The notes: generated by a model not told the origin, from the sequence alone. DNA of 39,183 bases from SCTD01 sp038256525 (GCA_038256525.1 JBBSKF010000012.1:1-39183); one strand, 5' to 3'; shown: positions 25,126 through 34,037, numbered from the stretch's first letter. Numbers and translations: made by a program.

Positions 25126-25131
25126 TAACGT
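25126..25131 (+). promoter_or_regulatory. -10 box of a probable leaderless promoter (response regulator)
   Basis: TAACGT fits TAnnnT and ends exactly 7 bases before the GTG start at 25139. The intervening bases TCGCCGC have no Shine-Dalgarno. A leaderless mRNA is expected. Confidence 0.5.
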
Positions 25132-25138
25132 TCGCCGC

Positions 25139-25822
25139 GTGACTCCAGCGCAGCGACGACGGGTCGTCGTCGTCGAGGACGAGGCGACCATCGCCGGCGC
25201 CGTGGCCGACCGGCTCCGGGCAGAGGGGTACGAGGTGCACGTCGCCGGCGACGGCCCCTCCGGCGTGGCGCTGTGCCAGGCGGTCTCGCCCGACCTCGTC
25301 GTGCTCGACCTGATGCTGCCCGGTTTCGACGGCCTGGAGGTCTGCCGCCGGGTCCAGCGCGAGCGGCACGTCCCGGTGCTGATGCTCACGGCGCGGGCCG
25401 AGGAGACCGACCTGCTGGTGGGTCTCGGCGTCGGCGCCGACGACTACATGACCAAGCCGTTCAGCCCGCGCGAGCTGGTCGCGCGCGTGCAGGTCCTGCT
25501 GCGCCGCGCCGAGCGGGCTGCGGCCCCGGAGCCCCGGCTGCGGCTGGGCGAGATCGAGATCGACACCGGTGCCCGCCGGGTTCTTCTCGCCGGAGACGCC
25601 GTTCACCTCGCACCCATGGAGTACGCCCTGCTGCTCCGCCTGGCCGAGCAGCCTCGGACGGTGCTCACCCGCGAGCGGCTGCTCGCGGACGTGTGGGGCT
25701 GGGACCACGGCGGGACCCGCACCGTCGACAGCCACGTGCGGGCGCTGCGCCGCAAGCTCGGCGACGCGCTGGTGCGCACCGTGCACGGCGTCGGCTACGC
25801 CCTCGAAGCGGACCGCGGGTGA
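25139..25822 (+). CDS. OmpR-family response regulator
   Basis: This 227-residue regulator has a receiver domain (about 7-120) with the acidic pair VVVEDE, phosphoacceptor Asp57 (VVLDLMLPG), T/S in MLTARAEE and Lys in YMTKPF, followed by an OmpR/PhoB winged helix (about 130-225, ending RTVHGVGYALE). It would be phosphorylated by the downstream kinase, whose GTG start overlaps this stop (GTGA). The start at 25139 lies 7 bases after a -10 box, without Shine-Dalgarno. The DUF4173 membrane protein follows the kinase and may be a target or accessory. The stimulus is unknown. Confidence 0.92.
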   Translation: MTPAQRRRVVVVEDEATIAGAVADRLRAEGYEVHVAGDGPSGVALCQAVSPDLVVLDLMLPGFDGLEVCRRVQRERHVPVLMLTARAEETDLLVGLGVGADDYMTKPFSPRELVARVQVLLRRAERAAAPEPRLRLGEIEIDTGARRVLLAGDAVHLAPMEYALLLRLAEQPRTVLTRERLLADVWGWDHGGTRTVDSHVRALRRKLGDALVRTVHGVGYALEADRG

Positions 25823-26817
25823 GGCCACTCGACCGGGTGCGCAGCATCAAGGCCAAGTTCGGCGCCGTCATCCTCGCGGCGGTCGCCATGACGCTGGTGC
25901 TCAACGAGGTCGGCCTCGCCCTCAATGTCTCGATCAAGGCCCGCTGGCTGATCGCGGCACTGCTGTCGCTCGGTCTGGTGCAGCTGCTGGCCCGTGGGAT
26001 GACCTCGCCGTTGCGCGAGATGGCTGTCGCCGCAAGGGCGATGGCGCGGGGCGACTACAGCCGGCGGGTGACGGTCAGCTCGCGCGACGAGGTCGGCGAG
26101 CTGGCCAGGGCCTTCACCACCATGGCGACCGACCTGGCCGCCGTCGACGCCGAGCGCCGTCGTCTGGTCGCCGACGTGAGCCACGAGCTGCGCACCCCGC
26201 TGGCCGCGCTGCAGGCGCTGCTCGAGAACCTCGCTGACGGCGTCGCCGCGCCCGACCCCGAGACCTTCGAGACGGCGCTGGCTCAGACCCGCCGGCTCGG
26301 CCGGCTCGTGACCCAGCTGCTCGACCTGTCCCGGTTGGAGTCCGGCGTCGTCCCGCTCGAGCGCGAGCGCACCGCGCTCGCACCCCTGCTCGCACAGTCC
26401 GTCCGGGAGGCGGAGGTGGCTGGTCGCGAGGTCGAGCTGCGCTGCGACGTGCGGCCGGCCGACCTCACCGCGCAGGTGGACGCCGAACGGCTGCACCAAG
26501 TGCTCGCCAACCTGCTCGACAACGCCACCCGGCACAGTCCGGCCGGCGGCCTGGTGAGCGTCACGGCCGCCCGTGCGGGAACCGGCATCCGGCTGGTCGT
26601 CGAGGACGCCGGGCCGGGCATCGCGAAGGCCGACCGGGAGCGCGTCTTCGAGCGCTTCGCCCGGGCCGACAGCTCGCGCACGGGCCGCGACGGCGGCAGC
26701 GGGCTCGGCCTTGCCATTGCGCGGTGGGTCGTCGACCTGCACGGCGGCGTGATCCGCGCCGAGCCGGTCGTCCCACCACCCGGTTGCCGGGTGGTGGTCG
26801 ATCTGCCCGACTGCTGA
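25819..26817 (+). CDS. sensor histidine kinase
   Basis: This 332-residue membrane kinase has an N-terminal hydrophobic region (about 12-60, probably two TM helices with almost no external loop), HAMP (about 60-115), HisKA with His122 in DVSHELRTPLAAL, and HATPase with N-box Asn235 (NLLDNATRH), DAGPGI and GLGLAIARW. The lack of a sensing domain suggests it senses the membrane or a partner protein. The GTG at 25819 overlaps the response regulator stop; GTG 25837 is an alternative. It is the cognate kinase by context. Confidence 0.9.
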   Translation: MRPLDRVRSIKAKFGAVILAAVAMTLVLNEVGLALNVSIKARWLIAALLSLGLVQLLARGMTSPLREMAVAARAMARGDYSRRVTVSSRDEVGELARAFTTMATDLAAVDAERRRLVADVSHELRTPLAALQALLENLADGVAAPDPETFETALAQTRRLGRLVTQLLDLSRLESGVVPLERERTALAPLLAQSVREAEVAGREVELRCDVRPADLTAQVDAERLHQVLANLLDNATRHSPAGGLVSVTAARAGTGIRLVVEDAGPGIAKADRERVFERFARADSSRTGRDGGSGLGLAIARWVVDLHGGVIRAEPVVPPPGCRVVVDLPDC

Positions 26818-26860
26818 CCCCCGTCCGACGCCACGCCGACTGCCACCAGGAAGAGCACTC

Positions 26861-28327
26861 ATGACCACCCTCACGCTCGACCCGGCCCCGGCCGAACCCG
26901 GCGGGCCCGACCAGCCCGTGCCCCGCCCGGCGGCCCGGCCGGCCGTTCTCGGCCGGGCGGTCGCGGCCGGCGCGCTGGCCGCCACCCTTTTCCCAGGGTC
27001 GCGCCTCGGCGCCGGCACGGTCGCCGTCTGCGTCGCCGTCGCTCTCGCGACCCCGTCCGGTCGGCGCTGGCGGACCGCGTCCGGTCTGGCCCTGCTGGCT
27101 GTCGCAACCGGCCTCGTGACGGTGGCGGCGGTGCGTGACGCCGACTGGCTGGTGGCGCTGTGCCTGACGGCTGCCCTTGCCGCCTGGTCGCTGCTGCTCA
27201 GTGGCGGCGCCACTGTCGCTGGGACGGTGTTCGGCGCCGTGGCGGTGCCGCTCCACCTGGCGCCGGCCGTCCCCTGGCTGCTGCGGCCGCTGGCCGGGAT
27301 GGGCACACCGCAGCGGCGCGGCACCCTCCTGCCGGCGCTACGTGGTGGCGCCCTCGCCCTGCTGCTGGTAGCCGTCTTCGGTGGTCTGTTCGTCACCGCT
27401 GACGCGGCGTTCCGCGATCTCGTCGCCCGCATGATCCCCGATCTCGAGGCACTCTCGATCTCCCGGCTGGTGGTGCTGGCCGCCGCCACCAGCCTCGTCG
27501 GCGCGGCCGCACTGGTGGCAGCCGCGCCTGCCGTGCGTCGCGCGGTCCCCCCGTACACCGGTCGGGTTCTTCGCCCGGTCGAGTGGGTCCTGCCGCTGCT
27601 GGTGCTCGACCTGCTGTTCGCGGTCTTCGTCACCGTGCAGCTCACGGTGCTGTTCGGCGGCCGGGAGCACGTGCTGTCGACAGCCGGACTGACCTATGCG
27701 GAGTACGCCCGGACGGGCTTCGGGCAGCTGGTCGCCGCCGCCGTGCTGACCCTCGGCGTGGTGGCCGTCACGGTCCGCGTGACCCCCCGGTCGGACCGGC
27801 TCGCGCGGGCGTTGCTCGCGGTGCTGTGCCTGCTCACCCTGGTGGTGCTCGCCTCGGCATCACGTCGACTCGGGCTGTACGAGCAGGAGTTCGGCTTCAC
27901 CCGGTTGCGCCTGTCGGTCGACGGGGCGATCGGCTGGCTCGCCGTGGTGCTGCTGCTGGTGCTGGCCGCCGGGGTGCGCCCCCCGGCCGACTGGCTGCCG
28001 AGGGCGGTTGTGCTGTCCGCTGCCGGGGGGCTGCTGCTGTTCGCCGCCGGTGACCCGGACGCCCGCATCGCCGAGCGCAACGTCGAGCGTTTCGCGGCCA
28101 CCGGCGAGCTCGATCTGGGCTATCTCGCCGGGCTGTCCGCCGACGCCGTTCCCGCCCTGCAGGAGCTGCCCGAGCCGGAGCGGTCCTGCGTGCTGGCGGC
28201 GCTCGGGGCTCCGCCGGCGGACGCCTGGCACGCCGCGAACCTCGCCCGAGTACGGGCCCGGGACGCCTTCGCGGCGCTGCCCCCAGGTCTGTGCACGCTG
28301 TCGCTCCGGCCCGACCAGAACCGGTAG
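26861..28327 (+). CDS. DUF4173 (DUF4153-like) integral membrane protein
   Basis: This 488-residue protein has about 10-12 predicted hydrophobic segments from residue 27 on and a Pro/Ala-rich cytoplasmic N-terminus. The central signature VQLTVLFGGREHVLSTAGLT and YAEYARTGFGQL is characteristic of DUF4173, a family of unknown function often next to two-component systems. A soluble C-terminal segment (about 395-488; ERNVERFAATGELDLGYL) follows the last helix. It begins 43 bases after the kinase stop with AGGAAGAG upstream of ATG 26861, suggesting co-transcription with the two-component genes. No enzymatic motif is visible. Confidence 0.8.
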   Translation: MTTLTLDPAPAEPGGPDQPVPRPAARPAVLGRAVAAGALAATLFPGSRLGAGTVAVCVAVALATPSGRRWRTASGLALLAVATGLVTVAAVRDADWLVALCLTAALAAWSLLLSGGATVAGTVFGAVAVPLHLAPAVPWLLRPLAGMGTPQRRGTLLPALRGGALALLLVAVFGGLFVTADAAFRDLVARMIPDLEALSISRLVVLAAATSLVGAAALVAAAPAVRRAVPPYTGRVLRPVEWVLPLLVLDLLFAVFVTVQLTVLFGGREHVLSTAGLTYAEYARTGFGQLVAAAVLTLGVVAVTVRVTPRSDRLARALLAVLCLLTLVVLASASRRLGLYEQEFGFTRLRLSVDGAIGWLAVVLLLVLAAGVRPPADWLPRAVVLSAAGGLLLFAAGDPDARIAERNVERFAATGELDLGYLAGLSADAVPALQELPEPERSCVLAALGAPPADAWHAANLARVRARDAFAALPPGLCTLSLRPDQNR

Positions 28328-28338
28328 GGTCTACGGCA

Positions 28339-28428
28339 GACCCCTCGTGCGGCGCCCATCTCGCTGAACTCCCCCAGGGCCGGAAGGCAGCAAGGGCAGG
28401 CGGGCTCTGGGCGGGTGTGCGAGGGGTC
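28339..28428 (+). ncRNA. ffs: signal recognition particle RNA (bacterial small type, 4.5S)
   Basis: The conserved SRP Alu-less core GGCCGGAAGGCAGCAAGGGCA (shown here from about 28379) includes the GGAA tetraloop and asymmetric internal loop that bind Ffh. The outer ends GACCCCTCG (28339-28347) and CGAGGGGTC (28420-28428) pair perfectly, giving a hairpin of about 90 bases. It targets nascent membrane proteins together with Ffh and FtsY. Position just upstream of dnaX is the usual actinobacterial arrangement. Exact ends may extend a few bases. Confidence 0.93.
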
Positions 28429-28456
28429 GTCTACGTCACGAGCTCGGGAGGCATCG

Positions 28457-30322
28457 GTGAGCCTGGCGCTGTACCGCAAGTACCGGCCGGCCAGCTTCGC
28501 CGAGGTGATGGGCCAGGCCCACGTCACCGACCCGCTGCGCCGGGCGCTGCTCAACGACCGGATCTCGCACGCCTACCTGTTCAGCGGACCGCGCGGCTGC
28601 GGCAAGACCTCGAGCGCACGGATCATGGCCCGCTCGCTGAACTGCACGAACGGTCCGACGCCGGATCCCTGCGGCGAGTGCGACTCGTGCGTGGCGCTCG
28701 CGCCCAACGGGCCCGGATCGCTCGACGTGATCGAGATCGACGCGGCCTCCCACAACGGCGTCGACGACGCCCGCGACCTGCGCGAACGCGCCTTCTTCGC
28801 GCCGGTGTCGAGCCGGTTCAAGGTCTACATCATCGACGAGGCCCACATGGTCACGACGGCGGCGTTCAACGCGCTGCTCAAGCTGGTCGAGGAGCCACCG
28901 GACTTCGTGAAGTTCGTCTTCGCGACGACCGAGCCGGAGAACGTCCTGCAGACGATCCGCTCCCGCACCCACCACTACCCCTTCCGGCTGATGTCGCCCA
29001 AGGCACTGACCGACCTGCTGACCAAAGTGGTTGCCGAAGAAGGGATCGCGGTCGACTCGAGCGTCCTGCCGCTGGTCGTGCGAGCCGCCGCCGGCTCGGC
29101 CCGTGACGGCCTGTCGATCCTCGACCAGGTGCTGGCCTCGGCGGGGCCGGAGGGGGTGACCCGCGAGGGCGCCGCAGCCCTGCTCGGCGTGACCCCCGAC
29201 ACCCTGCTCGACGGGATCGTGGACGCCTTCGCAGCCGTCGACGCCGCCGCGGTCTTCGGGCTGCTCGACCAGGTGATGGAGGGTGGCCACGACCCGCGCC
29301 GCTTCGCCATCGACGTGCTGGAGCGGTTACGCGACCTGGTCATCCTCGACGCCGTTCCGGACGCTGGCACGTCCGGGCTGCTCGACTGCCCCGACGACCA
29401 GCTCGAGCGGATGGGCCGGCAGGCCGCCGCGATGGGTACGGCGGGACTGTCGCGGGCTGCCGACCTGCTGCATGCCGGGCTGGTCGAGATGCGCGGCAAG
29501 ACCGCCCCCCGGCTGCTGCTGGAGCTGGTCTGCGCGCGGGTGCTGTTGCCCGCCGCGAGCGCTGACGACTCGGCCCTGCTGACCCGGCTCGAACGGCTCG
29601 AGCGGCGGCTCGAGATCGCCGGAGCACCAGCCGTTGTCGCCCCGCGGGCAGCCGCTCCCGAGCCCCCGGCGCCCCCTGCTGCCCAGGCGAGCTCGGCTCC
29701 GCCCGCGACCCCGGCGCCGCAGAGTGCCACCACGCCGCCGCCGCCGCCCCCGCCGCCTGCTGCTGTCCCGCCGCCTGCTGCCTGGCCTACACCGGCAACC
29801 CTCGGCGGGTCGCCGGCTGCCTCCCGCCTGCCTGCGGCCGACCTCCCGGCACCGGCACCGGCGCCGGGCGCAATCGGCTTGGACGCCGCCGCCCTGCGTA
29901 CCGCCTGGACCGACGTGCTCGTCGCGGTCAAGGAGCGCAAGCGCACCGCGCACGCGCAACTCGCCGACGCGCAGGTCAAGGAGGTGACCGGCCGCACGCT
30001 GGTGCTGGCCTTCCAGCACGCGCCGATCCTGCGGCAGTTCCAGGCGAGCACCGGGCCGGACGTGCTGCGCGAGGCCCTGCAGGAAAGCCTGGGCGCCGAC
30101 CTCGACGTGAAGTGCGTGCTGCACGACAGCCGCATCGGGTCGACTCCGCCGGCGCAGGCGCGGGACGTGCCCCCGCCCGAGTTCGCCCCCGGTGACGAGG
30201 TCGTCCCCGAGGACCCCGACGCCCCGCCGCCCCCGGACGGGCCGCGCGGCCAGGACGCGGCACTGGAGCTGGTACGCAGTCAGCTCGGCGGCCGGGTGGT
30301 CAGCACCAGCACCGAGCCATGA
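28457..30322 (+). CDS. dnaX: DNA polymerase III subunits gamma/tau
   Basis: This 621-residue clamp-loader ATPase begins with SLALYRKYRPASFAEVMGQ, has Walker A GPRGCGKT (44-51), the four-cysteine zinc module (LNCTNGP, then CGECDSC), Walker B IIDEAHM, and sensor 1 ATTEPE. Domain III ends near 370. A Pro/Ala-rich linker (about 400-475) leads to a C-terminal domain (ALRTAWTDVLVAVKERKR) that in tau contacts the polymerase. Homology starts at GTG 28457, preceded by GGGAGG 5 bases upstream. It lies 28 bases after the SRP RNA gene. A TTA codon is used at position 291. I see no clear gamma-tau frameshift site. Confidence 0.95.
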   Translation: MSLALYRKYRPASFAEVMGQAHVTDPLRRALLNDRISHAYLFSGPRGCGKTSSARIMARSLNCTNGPTPDPCGECDSCVALAPNGPGSLDVIEIDAASHNGVDDARDLRERAFFAPVSSRFKVYIIDEAHMVTTAAFNALLKLVEEPPDFVKFVFATTEPENVLQTIRSRTHHYPFRLMSPKALTDLLTKVVAEEGIAVDSSVLPLVVRAAAGSARDGLSILDQVLASAGPEGVTREGAAALLGVTPDTLLDGIVDAFAAVDAAAVFGLLDQVMEGGHDPRRFAIDVLERLRDLVILDAVPDAGTSGLLDCPDDQLERMGRQAAAMGTAGLSRAADLLHAGLVEMRGKTAPRLLLELVCARVLLPAASADDSALLTRLERLERRLEIAGAPAVVAPRAAAPEPPAPPAAQASSAPPATPAPQSATTPPPPPPPPAAVPPPAAWPTPATLGGSPAASRLPAADLPAPAPAPGAIGLDAAALRTAWTDVLVAVKERKRTAHAQLADAQVKEVTGRTLVLAFQHAPILRQFQASTGPDVLREALQESLGADLDVKCVLHDSRIGSTPPAQARDVPPPEFAPGDEVVPEDPDAPPPPDGPRGQDAALELVRSQLGGRVVSTSTEP

Positions 30323-30436
30323 TGTCGGGGCCGTCCCGAATTGTCTTGTCAGTTGAGTGAAAGTGCTTGCTCAGAAGTCTATTTGCGCGCTGCAGGGGTA
30401 AGGGCGCCGTAACCCGACCTACTGCTGGAGGACATC

Positions 30437-30631
30437 ATGGACGCCCAATCGCCGGCCCGGAAAGAACTCGGCAGTGCCGCCGGAGGCTTTCTGATCGCGC
30501 TGGTCGTCCTGGCCGTCGTCGCGGTCGGCGCCTTCTTCCTGCTCGGCGGGAGCGCCGACATCGACGCTGACATCAACGCGCCGACGGTCGATGTCAGTAC
30601 GAGTCCAGCGCCCAGCGCGAAGGCCAGCTAG
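30437..30631 (+). CDS. small single-pass membrane protein
   Basis: This 64-residue protein has a polar N-terminus, one hydrophobic helix (about 16-38, GFLIALVVLAVVAVGAFFLL) and a C-terminal tail of Asp/Thr/Pro/Ser (ADIDADINAPTVDVS). A clear GGAGG lies 7 bases before ATG 30437. It sits between dnaX and the sigma factor. No family recognised; the tail is likely outside the membrane. Confidence 0.7.
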   Translation: MDAQSPARKELGSAAGGFLIALVVLAVVAVGAFFLLGGSADIDADINAPTVDVSTSPAPSAKAS

Positions 30632-30699
30632 CTGTCACCTTTCACCTGATGTCATCGACCTGACAACCTCGGGGCCTACTCGGACGTCAAGGTCGTGTG

Positions 30700-31260
30700 A
30701 TGGACGACGAGAGCTTCGAGAGCTTCATGGCCGCGGCGCTGCCCGGCCTGCTCCGCTTCGGACACCTGCTGACCGGGGACCCGCACCGAGCCGAGGAGCT
30801 CGTCCAGGTCGCCCTGGTCAGGACGTACCTGCGCTGGAAGACCGTCGACCGGACCACGCCGCAGGCCTACGTACGGGCCGCAATGGTCAACACGCACACC
30901 TCCTGGTGGCGGCGTGGCCGGCGCGAGGGCGCGCTGCCCCCCGGCTACGACCCGGTCGCGCCGGTGGGCGCGATGTCGGAGTACGACGACCGCGATGTCG
31001 CCCTGCGGGCCCTGATGACCCTGCCGCCTCGCCAGCGGGCAGTGCTGGTGCTCCGCTACTACGAGGACCTGTCCGAGGCGCAGATCGCGGCGACCCTCGG
31101 CTGTTCGACCGGCACGGTCAAGAGCCAGGCCTCCCGCGCCCTGCGCACGCTGAGCAGCCGGCTCGGACCCCACACACGCCCTCTTTCGAAGGAGCCCTGC
31201 CATGAGCCGACCGACCCTGGACGACCCCGTCGTGTCCCTGCTGACCAGCGCACTGCGTGA
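30700..31260 (+). CDS. SigE-family (ECF-like) RNA polymerase sigma factor
   Basis: This 186-residue sigma factor has region 2 (about 5-75, LLTGDPHRAEELVQVALVRT) and region 4 (about 100-160, LPPRQRAVLVLRYYEDLSEA then GCSTGTVKSQ) as in the actinobacterial SigE family of small sigma factors. Known members are about 165-175 residues; the last ~20 residues here (PGRPRRVP...) run into the next gene, overlapping it by 59 bases, so the natural tail may simply be extended. ATG 30700 follows an in-frame GTG at 30697; either could start. The adjacent membrane protein is the likely partner. Confidence 0.88.
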   Translation: MDDESFESFMAAALPGLLRFGHLLTGDPHRAEELVQVALVRTYLRWKTVDRTTPQAYVRAAMVNTHTSWWRRGRREGALPPGYDPVAPVGAMSEYDDRDVALRALMTLPPRQRAVLVLRYYEDLSEAQIAATLGCSTGTVKSQASRALRTLSSRLGPHTRPLSKEPCHEPTDPGRPRRVPADQRTA

Positions 31261-32062
31261 GGCCCGGACCGATGCGCGCTGGGCCGTGCCGGCCCGACCG
31301 GGCATGGCCCACCGCGTGCGCAGGGCATCCCAGCGCCGGCGCCGACGCACGGCGGTGGGCGGCGTCGTCGGTGCGGCGGTCGTCCTGTCGGGCGCTGTCG
31401 CAGGGTTTGCCTCGCTGCCCGACCCCGACCGCCCGGGTGAGCGGGTGTTCGCCGTGGGCGCCCCGGGGGCGCCCGGGGCCCCGGCGACGAAGCTCGGCGC
31501 CCCGGTGCCGGGGATCTCGCCCGAGTTCGTCCCGACGTCGGGACGCGACTGGTTGCTCGACGATCTCGAGCTCGAGCAGTTTGCGGCGACCCATACGACG
31601 CCGAGCCCGCGCCCCAACCCGGTCCAGTCACCCGCGCCGCTCACCGACTACTCGGCCCGGCTGCTGGCCGATGTCGAGGGCGCCCTGCCCGAGGGCGCCA
31701 CGACGCAACGTCAGGACGCCCTGAACGGCGACCCGTCGACAGCGGGCATCCATGTCCGGCTTGCCGACGGCACACCGGTCGAGGTCACCAGAGAGCCACT
31801 TCAACAGCCGATTTCGTACCAGAGCTATTTCAGCGACGGAACCGGGCGGGCAGCTCCCGACGTCACTGACATCCCCGACAGCGCGAGTGCGCTGGTGGCC
31901 GCCGACCGGGTCGGCTACGGGTGGGGCCCGGACATCCCGGCAGACGCCCGGGCGGTCACCGTCATCCGCGCCGACGGCGAGATGACGCGCTGGTTCGCCC
32001 CGCTCACCGTGCCGCTGGAGACCGTGAAGGCGTGGGCGCTGGCCCCACCCTCCCTGGGATAG
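31202..32062 (+). CDS. membrane-anchored protein partnered with the sigma factor
   Basis: This 286-residue protein has a cytoplasmic N-terminus (about 1-50, rich in Arg), one TM helix (about 55-75, VGGVVGAAVVLSGAVAGFASL), a Pro/Gly-rich linker and an external domain (about 100-286). It lacks the zinc motif HxxxCxxC of classical anti-sigma factors. The neighbouring sigma gene overlaps it by 59 bases, which suggests a regulatory partner, perhaps an anti-sigma protein of non-canonical type. AAGGAG lies 7 bases before ATG 31202. Function not established. Confidence 0.72.
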   Translation: MSRPTLDDPVVSLLTSALREARTDARWAVPARPGMAHRVRRASQRRRRRTAVGGVVGAAVVLSGAVAGFASLPDPDRPGERVFAVGAPGAPGAPATKLGAPVPGISPEFVPTSGRDWLLDDLELEQFAATHTTPSPRPNPVQSPAPLTDYSARLLADVEGALPEGATTQRQDALNGDPSTAGIHVRLADGTPVEVTREPLQQPISYQSYFSDGTGRAAPDVTDIPDSASALVAADRVGYGWGPDIPADARAVTVIRADGEMTRWFAPLTVPLETVKAWALAPPSLG

Positions 32063-32109
32063 CTAGGCTCGGCGCCGGAAGCCCACCGGCGACGAACGGG
32101 AGCATCGAC

Positions 32110-32448
32110 GTGCCAGGTCCGCCGCAATCACAGCCCAACATGCAGCAGCTCATGAAGCAGGCGCAGAAGATGCAGCAGCAGCTGGCGCAGGCGCAGGAAC
32201 AGCTCGCCGCCACCGAGGTGTCCGGCAGCGCCGGCGGCGGCCTGGTCACGGCCACGGTCACCGGCGCGGGCGAGGTGCTGGGGTTGAAGATCGACCCGAA
32301 GGCGGTCGACCCCGACGACGTCGAGAGCCTCGAGGACCTGGTCGTCGCTGCGATCCGCGACGCCGCGAGCAACGCGCAGCAGCTGCAGCAGACGACGATG
32401 GGTCCGCTCGCCGGCGGGCTGGGTGGCCTGGGCCTCCCAGGCATGTAG
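32110..32448 (+). CDS. ybaB: YbaB/EbfC family nucleoid-associated protein
   Basis: This 112-residue protein begins with a coiled-coil-like segment MQQLMKQAQKMQQQLAQAQE and continues with LVTATVTGAGEVLGLKIDP and VAAIRDAASNAQQ, matching YbaB/EbfC proteins that form tweezer-like dimers and bind DNA. The Gly/Leu-rich tail is common. GTG at 32110 has GGGAG about 8 bases upstream. recR starts directly after its stop, the usual ybaB-recR pairing. Confidence 0.93.
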   Translation: MPGPPQSQPNMQQLMKQAQKMQQQLAQAQEQLAATEVSGSAGGGLVTATVTGAGEVLGLKIDPKAVDPDDVESLEDLVVAAIRDAASNAQQLQQTTMGPLAGGLGGLGLPGM

Positions 32449-33048
32449 GTGTACGAAGGCGTTGTCCAGGATCTGATCGACGAGCTCGGGCGGCTGCCGG
32501 GGGTGGGTCCGAAAAGCGCGCAGCGCATCGCCTTTCACCTGCTGGCCGCCGACCCGGCCGACGTGCGGCGGCTCACCCACGCGCTGACCGAGGTGAAGGA
32601 CAAGGTCCGGTTCTGCCGGGTCTGCGGCAACGTCAGCGAGCAGGACGAGTGCCGGGTCTGCCGCGACCCGCGGCGTGACCTGTCCGTCATCTGTGTCGTC
32701 GAGGAGAGCAAGGACGTGGTGGCGGTCGAGAAGACCCGTGAGTTCCGCGGTCGCTATCACGTGCTCGGCGGTGCCATCAGCCCGATCGAGGGCATCGGCC
32801 CGGACGACCTGCGGGTGCGCGAGCTGCTGGTGCGCCTGCAGGACGGATCGGTGACCGAGCTCATCCTTGCCACCGACCCGAATCTCGAGGGCGAGGCGAC
32901 GGCGACCTACCTGGCCCGGCTGATCGGGCCGATGGGTCTGCGCATCACGCGTCTGGCGAGTGGTCTGCCGGTCGGCGGCGACCTGGAGTACGCCGACGAG
33001 GTCACCCTCGGTCGGGCGTTCGAGGGACGGAGGCAGGTCGATGTCTGA
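32449..33048 (+). CDS. recR: recombination mediator RecR
   Basis: This 199-residue protein loads RecA with RecO and RecF during gap repair. It has the helix-hairpin-helix start (YEGVVQDLIDELGRLPGVGPKSAQRIAFHL region), the zinc finger with Cys56, Cys59, Cys68 and Cys71, and the Toprim domain (CVVEESKDVVAVEKT; LATDPNLEGEATATYL). The GTG start follows the ybaB stop with no gap, so translation is coupled. The DUF5063 gene overlaps the 3' end by 8 bases. Confidence 0.96.
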   Translation: MYEGVVQDLIDELGRLPGVGPKSAQRIAFHLLAADPADVRRLTHALTEVKDKVRFCRVCGNVSEQDECRVCRDPRRDLSVICVVEESKDVVAVEKTREFRGRYHVLGGAISPIEGIGPDDLRVRELLVRLQDGSVTELILATDPNLEGEATATYLARLIGPMGLRITRLASGLPVGGDLEYADEVTLGRAFEGRRQVDV

Positions 33049-33598
33049 GCCCGTGCAGGCTGAGCCCGAGGATGACCTGGCGCTCGCGACCGACGTCGCG
33101 CGCGATGCCCGGTCGTTCCTCGAGACGCTGGAACTGGTCGCCTCCGGCGGGGCCGGACCGCAGGCAGTGGCGCTGCTGCTGCTCGACGTCGCCCAGATGT
33201 GCGTTGCAGGAGCACATCTGGGGGCGCGTACGGATGTCATCCTCGACACCAACGTCGAACCCGACCTCGACCCGGCGCCCGACCTGGACCGCGTGCGGGA
33301 GGGTCTGGCCGGGCAGCTCGACCCGATCGACGCCTACGTCGAGATCTTCGACCCGTACGCCGACGACCCGCCGGTGACCTACCGGCTTTCCGACGATCTT
33401 GCCGACATGGGGCAGGACCTCATGCGCGGGTTGCAGCACTACGACGCCGGCCGTGGCCGGGAGGCGTTGTGGTGGTGGCAGTACACCTACCTCAACTCCT
33501 GGGGCGGGTCGGCCGGCGCCGCGCTGCGGGCCCTGCAGAGCGTGGTCGCCCATGTACGCCTCGATGCCGTTCCCGAGGACGATCCCGCGGAGGTCTGA
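33041..33598 (+). CDS. DUF5063 protein (recR-linked)
   Basis: This 185-residue acidic, mostly helical protein matches the DUF5063 family (VARDARSFLETLELVA; HYDAGRGREALWWWQYTYLNSWG) that accompanies recR in many actinomycetes and in some other phyla. Its function is unknown. ATG 33041 has GGAGG at 33029-33033 and overlaps recR by 8 bases, so it belongs to the ybaB-recR operon. Codon use is like the neighbours. Confidence 0.88.
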   Translation: MSEPVQAEPEDDLALATDVARDARSFLETLELVASGGAGPQAVALLLLDVAQMCVAGAHLGARTDVILDTNVEPDLDPAPDLDRVREGLAGQLDPIDAYVEIFDPYADDPPVTYRLSDDLADMGQDLMRGLQHYDAGRGREALWWWQYTYLNSWGGSAGAALRALQSVVAHVRLDAVPEDDPAEV

Positions 33599-33599
33599 G

Positions 33600-34037
33600 T
33601 CACGGTAGGCTTCTTTGGGGGGCGATCCACAGGTGTGGCTGCCCAGTCGTCGCGGCGATGTGCTCGAAATCAGCGTCGTAGTGCAGCACGACGGCGCCAT
33701 GGTGCTCCGCCACTGCCGCCGTGATCAGGTCGAGAACACCAGCCGCGCGATGGTGACCGCGAGCGGCCATTCGCAGCTGCACGTCGCGGGCCCGGTCGGC
33801 GATGGCCTCGGACAACGGCAGGACGACGAAACGGGTTCGACGACGTTCGGCAATGGCTCGGACGTCAGCGGGGTCGCGACCCGAGTAGCCCGCTTCCAGG
33901 TCGATCGTCACGCACGTGGCGGCCGCCCGGTCGGCGATCAGTCCGGCCAGGATGTGACTGATGCCTGGGTGACGGATGCGCGCGTACGCCGACGTGTCGA
34001 TCAGGTAGAGCTGCGGCGGGCCGGTAGGCAGCGTCAC
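33600..34037 (-). CDS. vapC: PIN-domain toxin VapC (module 1)
   Basis: This 145-residue PIN-domain ribonuclease has the catalytic acids in IDTSAYAR (Asp14), the middle Glu in DLEAGYSG, and late Asps in VLDLITAAVA and HYDADFEHI. VapC toxins cleave tRNA or rRNA and are held in check by VapB. GTG 34037 overlaps the vapB stop (GTGA), the typical coupling. The order antitoxin-toxin matches known pairs. It is convergent with the DUF5063 gene with almost no gap. All catalytic acids are present. Confidence 0.87.
   Translation of the reverse strand: MTLPTGPPQLYLIDTSAYARIRHPGISHILAGLIADRAAATCVTIDLEAGYSGRDPADVRAIAERRRTRFVVLPLSEAIADRARDVQLRMAARGHHRAAGVLDLITAAVAEHHGAVVLHYDADFEHIAATTGQPHLWIAPQRSLP

Noticed and set aside
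25795..27645. Long minus-strand open frame across the kinase and DUF4173 genes
   Set aside because: Low-complexity Ala/Arg/Ser-rich shadow; the plus-strand genes carry full domain signatures.
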